Positions 1 through 9,700 are shown, counted from the first letter of the stretch. The stretch is DNA of 64,000 nucleotides from Ralstonia sp. UBA689 (GCF_002298975.1 NZ_DBMV01000042.1:96481-160480); one strand, 5' to 3'. A program made the numbers and translations. The notes: generated by a model not told the origin, from the sequence alone.

Positions 1-1050
1 GATCGACAGATCAACGCTCAACGTGAGGAAAGCCGCGCAGCTCACCAGCAGCAGCGCCATGCCCGTGAGCGTCGGCAGCTTGTAGCCATGGCGGTCGATG
101 ACCTTGCCGGTGATGGGCCCGACCACAAAGATGCACGCCGTCATGCACAGCACCCACAACCCTGCACGCACCTTCGAGTAGTTCAGGATGTTCTGCATGA
201 ACAGCGGCAGCACGAACAGGAAGCTTGCCATCACGAAGTTGAAGATGATGCGGATGCCCACCACCGTCAGGTAGGTGCCGTTCTTCAGCAGCGACAGGTT
301 GATGAGCGGCGCCTCCACACGCAGGCTGCGACGCACGAACAACACAGTGGACACAGCGCCTACTGCCATCAGTACGCCGATTTGCGACCACGTGAGCGTG
401 GCCAGCGCGTTGGACAGCACGATCAGGCAGCCGAGCCCCAGCAGATACAGCGGCACACCCACCACGTCGAGCGCGCGGGCACTCAGCTCGTTCGGGTCGT
501 CCCTGTCGACGAACGCGGCCGTGAGCACCAGCGACAGCAACCCCAGCGGCACATTGATGAGAAAGATCATCTCCCACCCGAACGCCTGCAGGATGAACCC
601 GCCTAGCGGCGGCCCCGCCGCCAGGCCGATGCCGGTGATGGTGACGGCCACGCCCGTTGCCAAGCCTTTCTGTTCAGGCGGGAACGCCTTGCCGATCAGG
701 ATGAGCGCCAACCCCAGCGTGGCCGAAAAGCCGATGCCCTGGATGAAGCGCGCCGCGATGATGGCCTCGATGCTGTGCGCAAACGCTCCGATGTACAGCG
801 ACGCCAGCACGAACAGCAGCCCGCCGGCCATGAAGACGCGCTTCTTGCCGTAGCGGTCTGCCAGCACGCCAGAAAGGCAGAAGAACGCCGCCGCAGCCGC
901 CAGGTAGCTGACGATCACGAGCTGGATCTGCTCGATGGTGGCGTTGAAATGCTTTGAGAACTCGGCCAGCGCCAGATTGACGATGGTCAGGTCCAGGTTG
1001 ATCAGCAGCAGGTAGATGCCGATCGAGAACAGCACGATCCATTTCTTCAT
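1..1050 (-). CDS. DHA2-type MFS drug/metabolite exporter (C-terminus off the left edge)
   Basis: Inner-membrane proton-coupled exporter of the major facilitator superfamily, EmrB/QacA-like (DHA2). The frame is open for exactly 350 codons from the ATG at 1048-1050 to the window edge, so the C-terminal part is missing here. The N-terminus MKKWIVLFSIGIYLLLINLD begins transmembrane helix 1 with the LDLTIVNLAL motif typical of DHA2 pumps. The loop 2-3 motif LADRYGKKR, typical of MFS proteins, follows at about residue 62. An AGAGG-type ribosome site precedes the ATG. It lies 66 bases downstream of the oxygenase gene on the same strand, so both are probably co-transcribed with the NTF2-like gene. 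That position beside a biosynthetic operon suggests export of its product, which is inference. Family confidence is high; the substrate is unknown. Confidence 0.88.
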   Translation of the reverse strand, partial: MKKWIVLFSIGIYLLLINLDLTIVNLALAEFSKHFNATIEQIQLVIVSYLAAAAAFFCLSGVLADRYGKKRVFMAGGLLFVLASLYIGAFAHSIEAIIAARFIQGIGFSATLGLALILIGKAFPPEQKGLATGVAVTITGIGLAAGPPLGGFILQAFGWEMIFLINVPLGLLSLVLTAAFVDRDDPNELSARALDVVGVPLYLLGLGCLIVLSNALATLTWSQIGVLMAVGAVSTVLFVRRSLRVEAPLINLSLLKNGTYLTVVGIRIIFNFVMASFLFVLPLFMQNILNYSKVRAGLWVLCMTACIFVVGPITGKVIDRHGYKLPTLTGMALLLVSCAAFLTLSVDLSI

Positions 1051-1116
1051 GGGTTTGCCTCTTGAACCGGCAGGCGCCGCGCGGGCTCCTGCCGGTCATG
1101 TGTGCGCGGGGCGGGT

Positions 1117-1938
1117 TCAGTGGAACATGCGCCAGCTGTCTTCATGGCGCACCAAAAACGCGCCGATCGTGCGGCGCACCGCCTGGCACTGCTCCACGGC
1201 GTGCATCACGCGCGTGTTGAGCACGTGCAACTGGCCGGGCTTGCCGCGCACCACCAGCTTGGGCACGCCTTCGAGCTCGGGAATGGTCTGGTTGGCGAAG
1301 AACTCGCCCATCAGCGTGTTCAGCTCGGCGAAGTTTTGCGGGCGGTGGTCCCAGAACACGAGGCCCGTACCTTCATCAGAATCGGCCACCGAGAGGAACA
1401 CCGAGATCTGGTTTCTCAGCTCGGAGTAGTGCTCGCCAATGGGCCAGTTGCCTGGGTCGCGCGAGAAGTGGATGGCGTCGCAATGCGGCGGCACGCTGTA
1501 GATGCCTTCTTTCTTGGGCTGGAACTCGCGTTTGGAGGTCAGCGGAAACTCCGCCCACCTGCCCACCTGCACGGTGTCGATGCCTAACGCCTCGTTGATC
1601 AGGCGCGCAAAGGCCGTGTTGCGCAACTGCCCGTTGAAACGGCCGGCATAGGCAAAGTAGTCCGCCAGCCCAACCACGAGCTTCTCGTTTTCCAGGAACT
1701 GCATCGGACCGACCGCCACGCCAGTGTTGGCCACGCCGGAGAGCGAGCGGTGCGGAATCACCTCGGGGTAGGACGGGTCGGCCCACCAGGCGTCGAGCTG
1801 TTCGGGCTTGACCACGTCCAGCAGGACGGCGATCGCGTCGCCGTCGCGCACCAGCGCCACGGCTTCATCGATCTGCATGTCACGGGTTTCGGCGGGTGCG
1901 CCAAAGCGGTGGATTTCGGAGCGATACGACGTGCTCAT
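1117..1938 (-). CDS. Fe(II)/2-oxoglutarate-dependent-type oxygenase
   Basis: Predicted cytoplasmic non-haem iron dioxygenase of 273 residues. The facial triad is visible: H152 and D154 in PPHCDAIHF, and H246 in NTRVMHAVEQ, with an arginine pair at 255-256 placed to bind the 2-oxoglutarate carboxylate. These spacings match the double-stranded beta-helix (cupin) oxygenases that hydroxylate small metabolites. The ATG at 1936-1938 follows a strong GAGGAG ribosome site. It sits between an NTF2-like gene (80 bases upstream) and an exporter (66 bases downstream), all on the minus strand and divergent from the AfsA/KAS III operon. A tailoring hydroxylation of that operon's product is a reasonable inference but not shown. 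Prolyl or asparaginyl hydroxylase activity cannot be excluded. Confidence 0.8.
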   Translation of the reverse strand: MSTSYRSEIHRFGAPAETRDMQIDEAVALVRDGDAIAVLLDVVKPEQLDAWWADPSYPEVIPHRSLSGVANTGVAVGPMQFLENEKLVVGLADYFAYAGRFNGQLRNTAFARLINEALGIDTVQVGRWAEFPLTSKREFQPKKEGIYSVPPHCDAIHFSRDPGNWPIGEHYSELRNQISVFLSVADSDEGTGLVFWDHRPQNFAELNTLMGEFFANQTIPELEGVPKLVVRGKPGQLHVLNTRVMHAVEQCQAVRRTIGAFLVRHEDSWRMFH

Positions 1939-2018
1939 CGGTCATCTCCTCACAGGGTGGATTGACGGGAGCGCACCGCCATCCGCGTGGGTTGGCGTGC
2001 GTTGGCGGTGCGCCTGCG

Positions 2019-2402
2019 TCAGGCCAGTTGGCTCTGCAGCGTCTGCAGGTCGAAGTAGTCTTTGAACAGGGTCAGCTTGCCGGCCTCGTTGAACTCGAGG
2101 ATGACGACCATCGGCAGCGTCACCTTTTTGTCACCGAAGACGATGTCGCTGGTGCGCTCGACGAACACCGTGCCGTTTTCCGACACCACGCGGTGCTTCT
2201 TCCAGACATACGAAGACGACTTGCCGAAGAACTCGGCCACCTTCTCGATAGCCTTGTCCTTGCCGCGGTGCACCGTGTCGGCCAGCGGCACGTCTTCAAA
2301 GACGACGTTGTCGGCCAGCAGGTCCGACACGGCGTCGAGATCGCGCGTTTCCAGCGCGCGGATGAACTGGTTGGCCAGGGTCTTGGAGTCTTGTTGAGCC
2401 AT
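2019..2402 (-). CDS. NTF2-like / SnoaL-type small enzyme
   Basis: A 127-residue single-domain protein of the NTF2-like superfamily, which includes limonene-epoxide hydrolase, SnoaL-type polyketide cyclases and ketosteroid isomerase. The typical layout is seen: helix with NQFIRALETRDLDAVSDLLA, then VVFEDVPLADTVHRGKDKA, then strands ending FKDYFDLQTLQ. The ATG at 2400-2402 is preferred because a GAGGC site lies 7 bases upstream; the frame stays open 21 codons further but without a ribosome site. It is the first gene of the minus-strand arm of the cluster, followed by the oxygenase. A cyclase, isomerase or epoxide hydrolase role in the same pathway is inferred from context only. Confidence 0.75.
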   Translation of the reverse strand: MAQQDSKTLANQFIRALETRDLDAVSDLLADNVVFEDVPLADTVHRGKDKAIEKVAEFFGKSSSYVWKKHRVVSENGTVFVERTSDIVFGDKKVTLPMVVILEFNEAGKLTLFKDYFDLQTLQSQLA

Positions 2403-2903
2403 CTTGCTGCCTCGGGTTGGGTGAGCCGGCAGACGGGCATCCATGTTGGGACGGAGGCCGCGCACCGGCGCGCAGTTTCATCAATCCGTCGCATCCGATT
2501 GCTCGCAATCCGACGGCGGTCTTTTAAATCACGTGCGTGCACCATTCTGCAAATCAGAACGGTGCGGCAGCATCATCGATACCCTGTTTGGTGCAAGGCA
2601 TGGCGACGCCGTGATTAAGCGCGGATGCTGTGTGAAAAGCGGTGACACGTCTACTGTATTTTTTTGCAGTTGACCGCATTGCAGCAAACGGTAGGATGCG
2701 TCCGGCAGACGAACGAACCGTTTATACGACTCAGTTTGCGGCATAGCACAAAAGTGCGGATTCCGAGCGTTTCCGCATATGCAAATGCAATGACGCACTT
2801 GTTGGAAAAGCGGATCGATATAAAGCAGGTGAAAATCTAGATTTAAGTGATTTTTAAAATAGATTGGCACTTCAACCACCAGAACTGCACACGACGGGCC
2901 CCT
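2403..2903. other. Divergent intergenic control region of the biosynthetic cluster
   Basis: About 500 bases separating the two arms of the cluster, with no convincing gene. An imperfect stem is visible: CCGTCG (2486-2491) with CGACGG (2511-2516) outside, and GATTGC (2497-2502) with GCAATC (2505-2510) inside. The last 150 bases are AT-richer and contain TATAAA at about 2818, a possible -10 for the plus-strand operon. No TTCG-N16-TTCG HrpB-type box was found on the plus strand. Confidence 0.5.
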
Positions 2904-3611
2904 ATGACTGAAAACCTTATTCGCGTGGTCGGCAACAAGTTTCAGGAGTTGTCCAACGCGCAAAGCATTCTCACGTTCGACGAGCTTGTTGCGCGTGTTC
3001 GTGGCGGACGGCTCGAACCGGCTGCCATCTCGCTGGAGCAGGGCATCTCTGAATCGCAGGTCGATGTGCTGCGCGAGCTGGTGGCGCAAAGCAGCCATGC
3101 GGGGCAGATCTCGCTCAGCAGCTACTTTGACAACCACCAGCGCTGCGACGGCACGCTCACGCACAAGATCAAGCGTTCCAACACGTTGATTTCCGATCCG
3201 CAGGCAACGGGCGAAGACACCTACGCCAGCGTGCTGCTGATCGACGATGAGTGCGCCGACCTGAGCGACCACGTGACCGGAAAGCACGTGCAGTTCATGG
3301 TGCTGCTGGAGGCGGCGCGGCAGATGGGCAATGCCGTCACGCAGAAGTTCCACTCCACGGCGGCCAAGATGTACCTGGCCGAGAACATCAACGTGGATTT
3401 CAGGGCGTTTGCCTATCCGTTCCGGGTCGATCTGGAGTACCGCGTGCTCGAGCGCAATCTGCGGCCGACCGGCGACGGCAAGATGGCCGTGCGGATCGAC
3501 TTCCGCCAGCAGGACAAGCTGATTGCGCAGCTCACGCTCACCTTCACGGTGCTCGACCGCAAATTCGTGTCGGCGCTTGAGAGCTCGGCACTCAAGTCGC
3601 TGCATAACTGA
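2904..3611 (+). CDS. AfsA-like (A-factor synthase-type) hotdog protein
   Basis: A 235-residue protein with the A-factor biosynthesis hotdog signature. The diagnostic stretch DHVTGKHVQFMVLLEAARQM (about residues 124-143) matches the DHV...MLLEAARQ motif of AfsA-family proteins. In Streptomyces AfsA joins a beta-ketoacyl thioester to dihydroxyacetone phosphate, giving a butenolide phosphate. The ATG at 2904 is chosen; a GTG at 2847 would add 19 residues and neither has a strong ribosome site. It is the first gene of a plus-strand operon; the HAD phosphatase follows after 15 bases. The neighbouring phosphatase, carrier protein and KAS III genes fit a pathway that makes the ketoacyl thioester, condenses it and removes phosphate. 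The exact substrate is unknown. It is shorter than the usual AfsA of about 300 residues, so the first hotdog half may be reduced. Confidence 0.78.
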   Translation: MTENLIRVVGNKFQELSNAQSILTFDELVARVRGGRLEPAAISLEQGISESQVDVLRELVAQSSHAGQISLSSYFDNHQRCDGTLTHKIKRSNTLISDPQATGEDTYASVLLIDDECADLSDHVTGKHVQFMVLLEAARQMGNAVTQKFHSTAAKMYLAENINVDFRAFAYPFRVDLEYRVLERNLRPTGDGKMAVRIDFRQQDKLIAQLTLTFTVLDRKFVSALESSALKSLHN

Positions 3612-3626
3612 AGGGGCGGCGCCGTC

Positions 3627-4349
3627 ATGACTGCCGCCATCGCCCCCGACAGCGCCGCGCCAGTGGCCAAGGCCGCACGCATCTGCACGGTGTTCGACCT
3701 GGATGAGACGCTGATCCGCCCCAAGAGCATGATCGCTGTGCTGGAGCAGTACCACCGCAGCGTGGCGGCCTCGCTCGATCAGGCCGAGCGCCGCATTCGC
3801 GACGTGCGCGCCAACCTGACCTGGTTTGTGGAGCGGAATCCGAATCGCGTCGCACAGAATCGCTATTTCTACCGGCAGCTCGCGGGCATTTCGGTGGATG
3901 GCATGGCGCGCGCCGCGTGGCTATGGTTCGAGGCCAACCGCCCGGTGCTTTATCACGAGGCGGTGGTCGCGCAGTTCAAGGCGCACCAGCGCGAAGGGGC
4001 CATCGCCATTGTCGTGAGCGGATCATTTGCCGAGGCCATCGCACCCATCGCGGCAGACCTGGGCATTGACCACGTCGTGTGCGCGCGTCTGGAGCAGCGC
4101 GACGGCCGCTACACCGGCGCCATGCTGGGCGAGCCCACCATTGGCGAGGGCAAGGCCATCGCGTTGCGCCAGTTTCTGCAGGCGCACGGCCTGTCGATGC
4201 GCGGCGGCTTTGCTTACGGTGACCACGACAGCGATATCCCCATGCTTTCCCTGGCCGACCACCCGGTGGCGGTCGGCTCCAATGCAGCACTGCTGGACCA
4301 CGCACGCCAGCATGACTGGCGCATTTCCCCGCTGTTTCCTGATGATTGA
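3627..4349 (+). CDS. HAD-superfamily subfamily IB phosphatase (SerB-like)
   Basis: Predicted cytosolic phosphomonoesterase of 240 residues. All four HAD motifs are present: nucleophile and acid D24/D26 in FDLDETL, motif II S131 in VVSGSF, the lysine K176 in GEGKA, and motif IV D199/D203 in GDHDSDIPM. The fold type is that of phosphoserine phosphatase, with the helical C1 cap between motifs I and II. The stop codon of the AfsA-like gene overlaps its ribosome site (TGAAGGGG), indicating translational coupling. In gamma-butyrolactone synthesis a phosphatase step follows AfsA, so dephosphorylation of a butenolide phosphate is the contextual guess. It is not the FkbH-type HAD that loads glyceryl groups on carrier proteins; the sequence length and motifs are those of the phosphatase group. 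Confidence 0.8.
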   Translation: MTAAIAPDSAAPVAKAARICTVFDLDETLIRPKSMIAVLEQYHRSVAASLDQAERRIRDVRANLTWFVERNPNRVAQNRYFYRQLAGISVDGMARAAWLWFEANRPVLYHEAVVAQFKAHQREGAIAIVVSGSFAEAIAPIAADLGIDHVVCARLEQRDGRYTGAMLGEPTIGEGKAIALRQFLQAHGLSMRGGFAYGDHDSDIPMLSLADHPVAVGSNAALLDHARQHDWRISPLFPDD

Positions 4350-4358
4350 GGTGAACCG

Positions 4359-4595
4359 ATGGACGATCGCAAATTCATTGAAGATTTCGCGGCCCTGCTC
4401 GAAGTGTCGCCGGAGCGGATCACCGATGACTTCAACATGGTCGAAGAGGCCGTGTGGGATTCGCTGGCGTTTCTCAGCACCATCGCGTTGATCGACACGC
4501 ACTACCAGAAGGTGGTCGACCCCATGGCGCTGCAGGAGCTGACCACGTTCGGCGAGCTGCGCACGCTGGTTCACGGCCAAAGCGTCGAGGCTTGA
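4359..4595 (+). CDS. Acyl carrier protein
   Basis: Stand-alone 78-residue carrier protein. The phosphopantetheine site is S35 in VWDSLAFLS, i.e. the usual DSL motif, and the four-helix acidic profile is normal for an ACP. The gene starts 9 bases after the HAD stop, and its own stop TGA abuts the ATG of the first KAS III gene with no spacing. It presumably carries the acyl or beta-ketoacyl intermediate between the KAS III enzymes and the AfsA-like protein. It needs activation by a phosphopantetheinyl transferase, which is not encoded in this window. Being dedicated and unlinked to fatty acid synthesis genes, it is unlikely to be the housekeeping AcpP. Confidence 0.88.
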   Translation: MDDRKFIEDFAALLEVSPERITDDFNMVEEAVWDSLAFLSTIALIDTHYQKVVDPMALQELTTFGELRTLVHGQSVEA

Positions 4596-5660
4596 ATGGG
4601 CTACCGGCGCTTTCACAATGCGCGTATTGCCGGGGTGTCCGCCGCGGTGCCGGAGCACGTGCGGCGCAACGAGGACATCGCCGGCGATCCGGTGGAGATT
4701 GGCCGCACGGCCAAGCTGTGCGGCATCCGGGCCCGGCATGTGGCCCCCGACGGCATGTGCGCATCCGACCTGTGCTACGTGGCGGCCGAGCGTCTGCTGG
4801 AATCCGTCGGCTGGGAGAAGGATTCCGTCGACGCGCTGATCTTCCTCTCGCAAACGCCTGACTACGTGGTGCCGGCCACCAGTTGCGTGCTGCAGCGGCG
4901 GCTGGGGCTGTCGTTTCACTGCGCGGCGTTCGACATCACGCTCGGCTGCTCGGGCTACGTGTATGGGCTGATGGTCGCCTTCGGGTTGCTGGCGAAAGAG
5001 GGGATGCGGCGCGTGCTGCTGCTGGTGGGCGATACGCCCAGCAAGCTGATCTCGCCGCACGACATTCCGGCCAACATCCTGTTTGGCGATGCGGGCACGG
5101 CCACGGCCATCGAGTATTCGGACGACGCGGCCGAGAGCGTCTTCTTTGCTGGCACCAATGGCGCGGGCAGCGATTCGCTCATCATCGAAGCCGGTGGCTT
5201 CCGTCAGCCACGCACGGCGGAATCGGCCGAGCGCCGCCCGCATCCGCAAGACAAGGTGCTGCGCTCGCAGGAAGAGCTGTATATGGACGGCTCCGCCGTG
5301 TTCGGTCTCACGCTCAACCACGTGCCGGAACTGGTGCAGCAGCTCTCCACGATTTCCGGTTGGCCGGTGCAGAGCGTGGACCGCTGGCTTTTCCACCAGG
5401 CCAACAAGTTCATGCTCGACTACTTCTCGAAGAAGATCGGTATCGCACCCGAGAAGATGCCCAGCAACATCGATCGCTTTGGCAACACCAGCCCGCCTTC
5501 CATCCCGCTGATGATGGTGACCGAGCACGATCCTGACGCGCCACGGCCGGCGCACGAGACGCTCGGCATGGTCGGTTTTGGCGTGGGCTTCTCGTGGGGC
5601 GGGGCACTGCTGCGGCAGGCCGATCCCATCATGGTCCCCTTGGTGTATCACCGGCAATAA
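4596..5660 (+). CDS. KAS III (FabH)-like beta-ketoacyl synthase, first copy
   Basis: Thiolase-fold condensing enzyme of 354 residues. The complete KAS III triad is visible: C118 in TLGCSGYVYG, H267 in LFHQAN and N297 in FGNTSP. The early segment SQTPDYVVPATSC is the usual FabH-like starter region. The ATG directly follows the ACP stop codon (TGAATG), so its translation is coupled to the ACP. Stand-alone KAS III-like enzymes of this kind either condense an acyl-CoA with a malonyl or ketoacyl-ACP, or act as acyl transferases that release products. The second copy downstream is only distantly similar, so the two probably do different steps or form a heterodimer. Substrate preference cannot be read from the sequence. 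Confidence 0.87.
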   Translation: MGYRRFHNARIAGVSAAVPEHVRRNEDIAGDPVEIGRTAKLCGIRARHVAPDGMCASDLCYVAAERLLESVGWEKDSVDALIFLSQTPDYVVPATSCVLQRRLGLSFHCAAFDITLGCSGYVYGLMVAFGLLAKEGMRRVLLLVGDTPSKLISPHDIPANILFGDAGTATAIEYSDDAAESVFFAGTNGAGSDSLIIEAGGFRQPRTAESAERRPHPQDKVLRSQEELYMDGSAVFGLTLNHVPELVQQLSTISGWPVQSVDRWLFHQANKFMLDYFSKKIGIAPEKMPSNIDRFGNTSPPSIPLMMVTEHDPDAPRPAHETLGMVGFGVGFSWGGALLRQADPIMVPLVYHRQ

Positions 5661-5698
5661 CGTCATCGCGCAACCACGCAATCACGCGGAGTCTTCTC

Positions 5699-6673
5699 AT
5701 GGCGGTACAGATTCAATCGATCAGCTATGCGCTGCCGGATGCGACGCTCAGCAATCAATCCATTGCCGAGCTGAACCCGGACTGGCCCATCGACAAAATC
5801 GCGGGCAAAACCGGCATCCACCTTCGGCATATCTCCGCCGACGATGAGTACAGCCTTGAGCTGGCCATTGCCGCCGGGCGCCGTCTTCTTGCCGAGCACG
5901 ACATCGCGCCGGAAGAGGTGGACTTCATCCTGTTCTGCAGCCAGACGCCCAAGTTCCTGATTCCGACGAGTGCCTGCCTCGTGCAGCATGCGCTGGGCCT
6001 GCCCACGCGCAGCGGCGCGCTCGACGTGAACCAGGGCTGCTCGGGCTATGTGTCTTGCCTGATGCTGGCCGAGGGCCTGGTCGACAGCGGTCGCGCCAAG
6101 GGCGTGCTGCTCATCACGGCCGACACCTACACCAAGCTGGTGGCGCCGGAAGACCGCAGTCTCAAGACCATCATGGGCGACGCGGCCACGGCGTCGTTCA
6201 TTCGCCGGGCAGAACACGGCATCGGCGTGCGCGACTTCGAGTTCGGTACCGACGGCACCGGCGCCGAGGCCATCACCGCGCATACCTCCGGCTTGCGCGG
6301 CCTGAAGAGCGGTGGCGCTTACCAGCCGGACTTCCGTATGAACGGGCCGGGCGTCTTCAACTTCGTGCTGACCAAGGTGCCGGAGGTGATCGACGCGCTG
6401 CTGGAGAAGAACGGCCTCGCGCGGGAAGAGATCGACCTGTTCGTCTTCCACCAAGCTAACGCGCACATGCTGGAATCGGTGCGCGCCAAGATGGGCATCC
6501 CGCCCGAGCGCTTCTTCGTGAGCCTGGCGGATACCGGCAATACCGGCGCCTCCAGCATCCCGCTGGCACTGGGCGACGCGGTCCGGCAGGGCCGCGTGAC
6601 GCGCGGCGACAAGGTCGTGCTGATCGGCTTTGGCGCGGGGCTGTCGTGGAGCGCCTGCCTGATCGACTGGTAA
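5699..6673 (+). CDS. KAS III (FabH)-like beta-ketoacyl synthase, second copy
   Basis: Second condensing enzyme, 324 residues, with the full triad C114 (NQGCSGYV), H251 (FHQAN) and N281 (TGNTGASSIP). The ATG at 5699 has GGAG eight bases upstream; an upstream in-frame GTG overlapping the preceding gene is less likely. It is shorter than its neighbour and ends with the classical GFGAGLSWSACLIDW tail seen in KAS III enzymes using acyl-CoA. The gap to the first copy is 38 bases. In paired systems such as PqsB/PqsC one partner loses the catalytic residues; here both keep them, so two sequential condensations or a condensation plus an acyl transfer are possible. Catalytic competence is seen; role is inferred. 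Confidence 0.87.
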   Translation: MAVQIQSISYALPDATLSNQSIAELNPDWPIDKIAGKTGIHLRHISADDEYSLELAIAAGRRLLAEHDIAPEEVDFILFCSQTPKFLIPTSACLVQHALGLPTRSGALDVNQGCSGYVSCLMLAEGLVDSGRAKGVLLITADTYTKLVAPEDRSLKTIMGDAATASFIRRAEHGIGVRDFEFGTDGTGAEAITAHTSGLRGLKSGGAYQPDFRMNGPGVFNFVLTKVPEVIDALLEKNGLAREEIDLFVFHQANAHMLESVRAKMGIPPERFFVSLADTGNTGASSIPLALGDAVRQGRVTRGDKVVLIGFGAGLSWSACLIDW

Positions 6674-6777
6674 TCGCTTTACCCATCCAACCCAACCGGT
6701 TCCGATGCCCGCTGCGCGGCGGGGCTGGCCTCGCTCGCGCTGCGTTTTGATATCGCCCCACCTTTCGCGAGGTTCGC

Positions 6778-9700
6778 GTGCAATCCATCACGGCAGCAGA
6801 CAAATACACGGCCACCAGCGGACGCGTGTTCCTGAGCGGCATCGATGCACTGGTACGCCTGATGGTGGTGCAGCACGTGCGCGACCGTGCCGCCGGGCTC
6901 AATACGGCGGGTTTCGTGTCGGGCTACCGCGGCTCACCCCTGGGCGGGCTGGATCAGGCGCTGTGGAAGGCGAGCGACGCGCTGGCCGCGCACGACATCC
7001 GCTTCCAGCCCGGCGTGAACGAAGACCTGGCGGCCACCGCCGTGTGGGGCACGCAGCAGGTGCACCTGCTGGGCGAATCGAAGCACGACGGCGTGTTCGC
7101 ACTCTGGTATGCCAAGGGCCCAGGTGTGGACCGCTCGGCCGACGTGCTCAAGCACATGAACCACGCCGGCACCAGCGCGCGCGGCGGCGTGCTGCTGGTG
7201 GCGGGCGACGACCACGGTGCCTATTCGTCAACACTGCCCCACCAGAGCGACCACCTGTTCTGCTCGGCGATGATCCCCGTACTGTATCCGGCCGATGTGC
7301 AGGAGTACATCGAGCTGGGCCTGCATGGCTGGGCCATGTCGCGCTATTCGGGCTGCGCTGTCGGCTTCAAGGCGCTGGCCGATACCGTGGAGTCGTCTGC
7401 CGGCATTGATGCGGACCCGTTCGCGGTGCAGATCCGTCTGCCGGCGGACCACGTGCTGCCCGAGGGCGGGCTGAACTGCCGCCTCTCGTCCGACCCGCTG
7501 GGCCTGACCGCGCGCAAGCAGGAAGCGCTGATGCAGGACCACAAGCTGCCGGCGGTGTTGGCCTATGCGCGCGCCAACCGGCTCAACCGCACCACGCACG
7601 ACGTCCCCACTGCACGCCTTGGCATCGTCGCCTCCGGCAAGAGCTACCGCGATGTGCTCGAAGCGCTCGCGCTATTGGAGATTGACGAGGATGCGCCGGA
7701 AATAGCCAGTCTGCGGCTGTACAAGGTAGCAATGCCGTGGCCGCTGGAGCCGCAAGGCATCTGTGATTTCGCCATCGGGCTGGACGAGATTCTCGTCATC
7801 GAGGAGAAGCGGCCGGTGGTGGAATCGCAGTTGCGCCAGTTCCTGTACGACCTGCCGGACAACGCGCGCCCGCGTATCGTCGGCAAGTCCGACGGTGTGG
7901 GCGAGCTGGCGGGGCCGACAGGCAACGGCGTGTTTTCGGCCAAGACGGATCTTTCGGTCGCGCAGATCGCCATGGTGATTGCCGACCGGCTGGCACCGTT
8001 TCATCCGCAGGGCCGCATTGCCAAGACCGCCGCGTGGCTGCGTGACCGGCAGGCCTTTCTCGACCGCGCGGAGCCGGCCCCGGGTCGCTCGGCCTACTAC
8101 TGCTCGGGCTGCCCCCACAGCACGTCCACCAAGGTGCCAGAAGGCAGCCTGGCGCTGGGCGGCATTGGTTGCCACATCATGGCCACGGCCATTTACCCTG
8201 AGTACAACAAGACGTTCACGCAGATGGGTGGCGAAGGCGCGACCTGGATCGGCCAGGCGCCGTTCTCGCAGGTGCCGCATGTGTTTGCCAACCTGGGCGA
8301 CGGCACGTATTTCCACTCGGGCTATCTGGCCATCCGCGCGGCGATTGCCGCCAAGGTGAACATCACCTACAAGCTGCTCTACAACGATGCGGTGGCCATG
8401 ACGGGCGGCCAACCGGTGGACGGCATCGCTACCGTGCCGTCCATTGCGCGGCAGTTGGCTTCGGAGGGCGTGGCGCGCATCGCGCTGGTATCGGAAGACC
8501 CGTCGCGCCACAACGGTCGCGCTGGGTTGCCCGATGGCGTCACCATCCATTCGCGCGACGCGCTCGATGCCGTGCAGCGCGAATTGCGTGAAGTGCCAGG
8601 CACGACCGTGCTGATCTATGAGCAGGTGTGTGCGGCAGAGAAGCGCCGCCGTAAGAAGAAGCAGGCCACGCAGGCTCCCGCCAAGCATCTCTTCATCAAC
8701 CCGCTGGTGTGCGAGGGCTGCGGAGACTGTGCAACGCAGTCGAACTGCTCATCCATCGTGCCGCTGGAAACCGAGTTCGGCCGCAAGCGCGCCGTGCATC
8801 AAGGGTCATGCAATCAGGACACGTCTTGCGTTCAAGGCTTCTGCCCGAGCTTTGTGACAGTGGAAGGTGGTCGCCTGCGCGGCAGCGGCCGCAGGCAGCA
8901 GAAAGCAGCCCTGCCCGACAACCTGCCAGCCCTGCCGACGCCGCAGCGCGCGTCGCTCGATGCACCGTTCAACGTGCTCATCTGCGGCATTGGCGGCACG
9001 GGCGTCGTTACTGTTGGCAGCATTCTCGGCATGGCGGCGCATCTGGAAGGCAAGGGCGCATCGGTGCTGGACATGACGGGCATGTCGCAGAAGAACGGCG
9101 CCGTGATGTCGCACGTACGCATTGCGCAGCGGCAGGACGCGTTGCACTCCCAACGCATCCCCACCGGCCGGGCCGACGTGGTGCTCGGTTATGACATCCT
9201 CACCGCCGCCGCGCGCGATGCGGTGGACAAGATCAAGCCCGGGCACACGCAGATCGTGCTGAACACGGAGGAGACCCCGCCCGGTCACGCCATCCGCCAG
9301 GTGGACTGGCAGTTCCCCTCCGAGCAACTGCGTCGCCTGCTGGGTGAGACGGCTGAGGCCAAGCTGGATTGGGTCGATGCCAGTGCCTTTGCACAGCACC
9401 ACCTGGGCGATGCGCTGTACACCAACCTGCTGATGCTCGGCTATGCGTTCCAGCGTGGGCTGTTGCCGCTGGCGGAGGCGTCGATCCTGCGCGCCATCGC
9501 GTTGAACGGCGTGGCCGTGGAGGCCAACCAGCGCGCGTTCCAGTGGGGCCGGTATGTGGCATTCAATGCAGGCATCGGGGCGGGCAAGCCGTTGGCGGAA
9601 TCCAGCATCAAGCTGCAGAAGCCCGCGAGCCTGGATGATGTGCTGGCGCATCGCCGCGATTTCCTGGCCGGCTATCAGAACGAAGCGTATGCACGGCGTT

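Noticed and set aside
2640..2903. Possible HrpB/PIP-type box (TTCG-N16-TTCG) before the biosynthetic operon
   Set aside because: No such spacing of TTCG pairs was found on the plus strand; the operon is not supported as HrpB-controlled.
3627..4349. FkbH-type glyceryl-transfer HAD, which would imply a tetronate pathway with the KAS III and ACP
   Set aside because: The motifs and 240-residue length are those of SerB-like phosphatases, not FkbH proteins; AfsA-like context fits a phosphatase better.
4023..5681. A 552-codon minus-strand open frame
   Set aside because: It is antisense to the ACP and KAS III genes and shows no domain.
4596..6673. PqsB/PqsC-type pair for alkylquinolones
   Set aside because: Both enzymes keep full Cys-His-Asn triads and no anthranilate-CoA ligase or monooxygenase is present.
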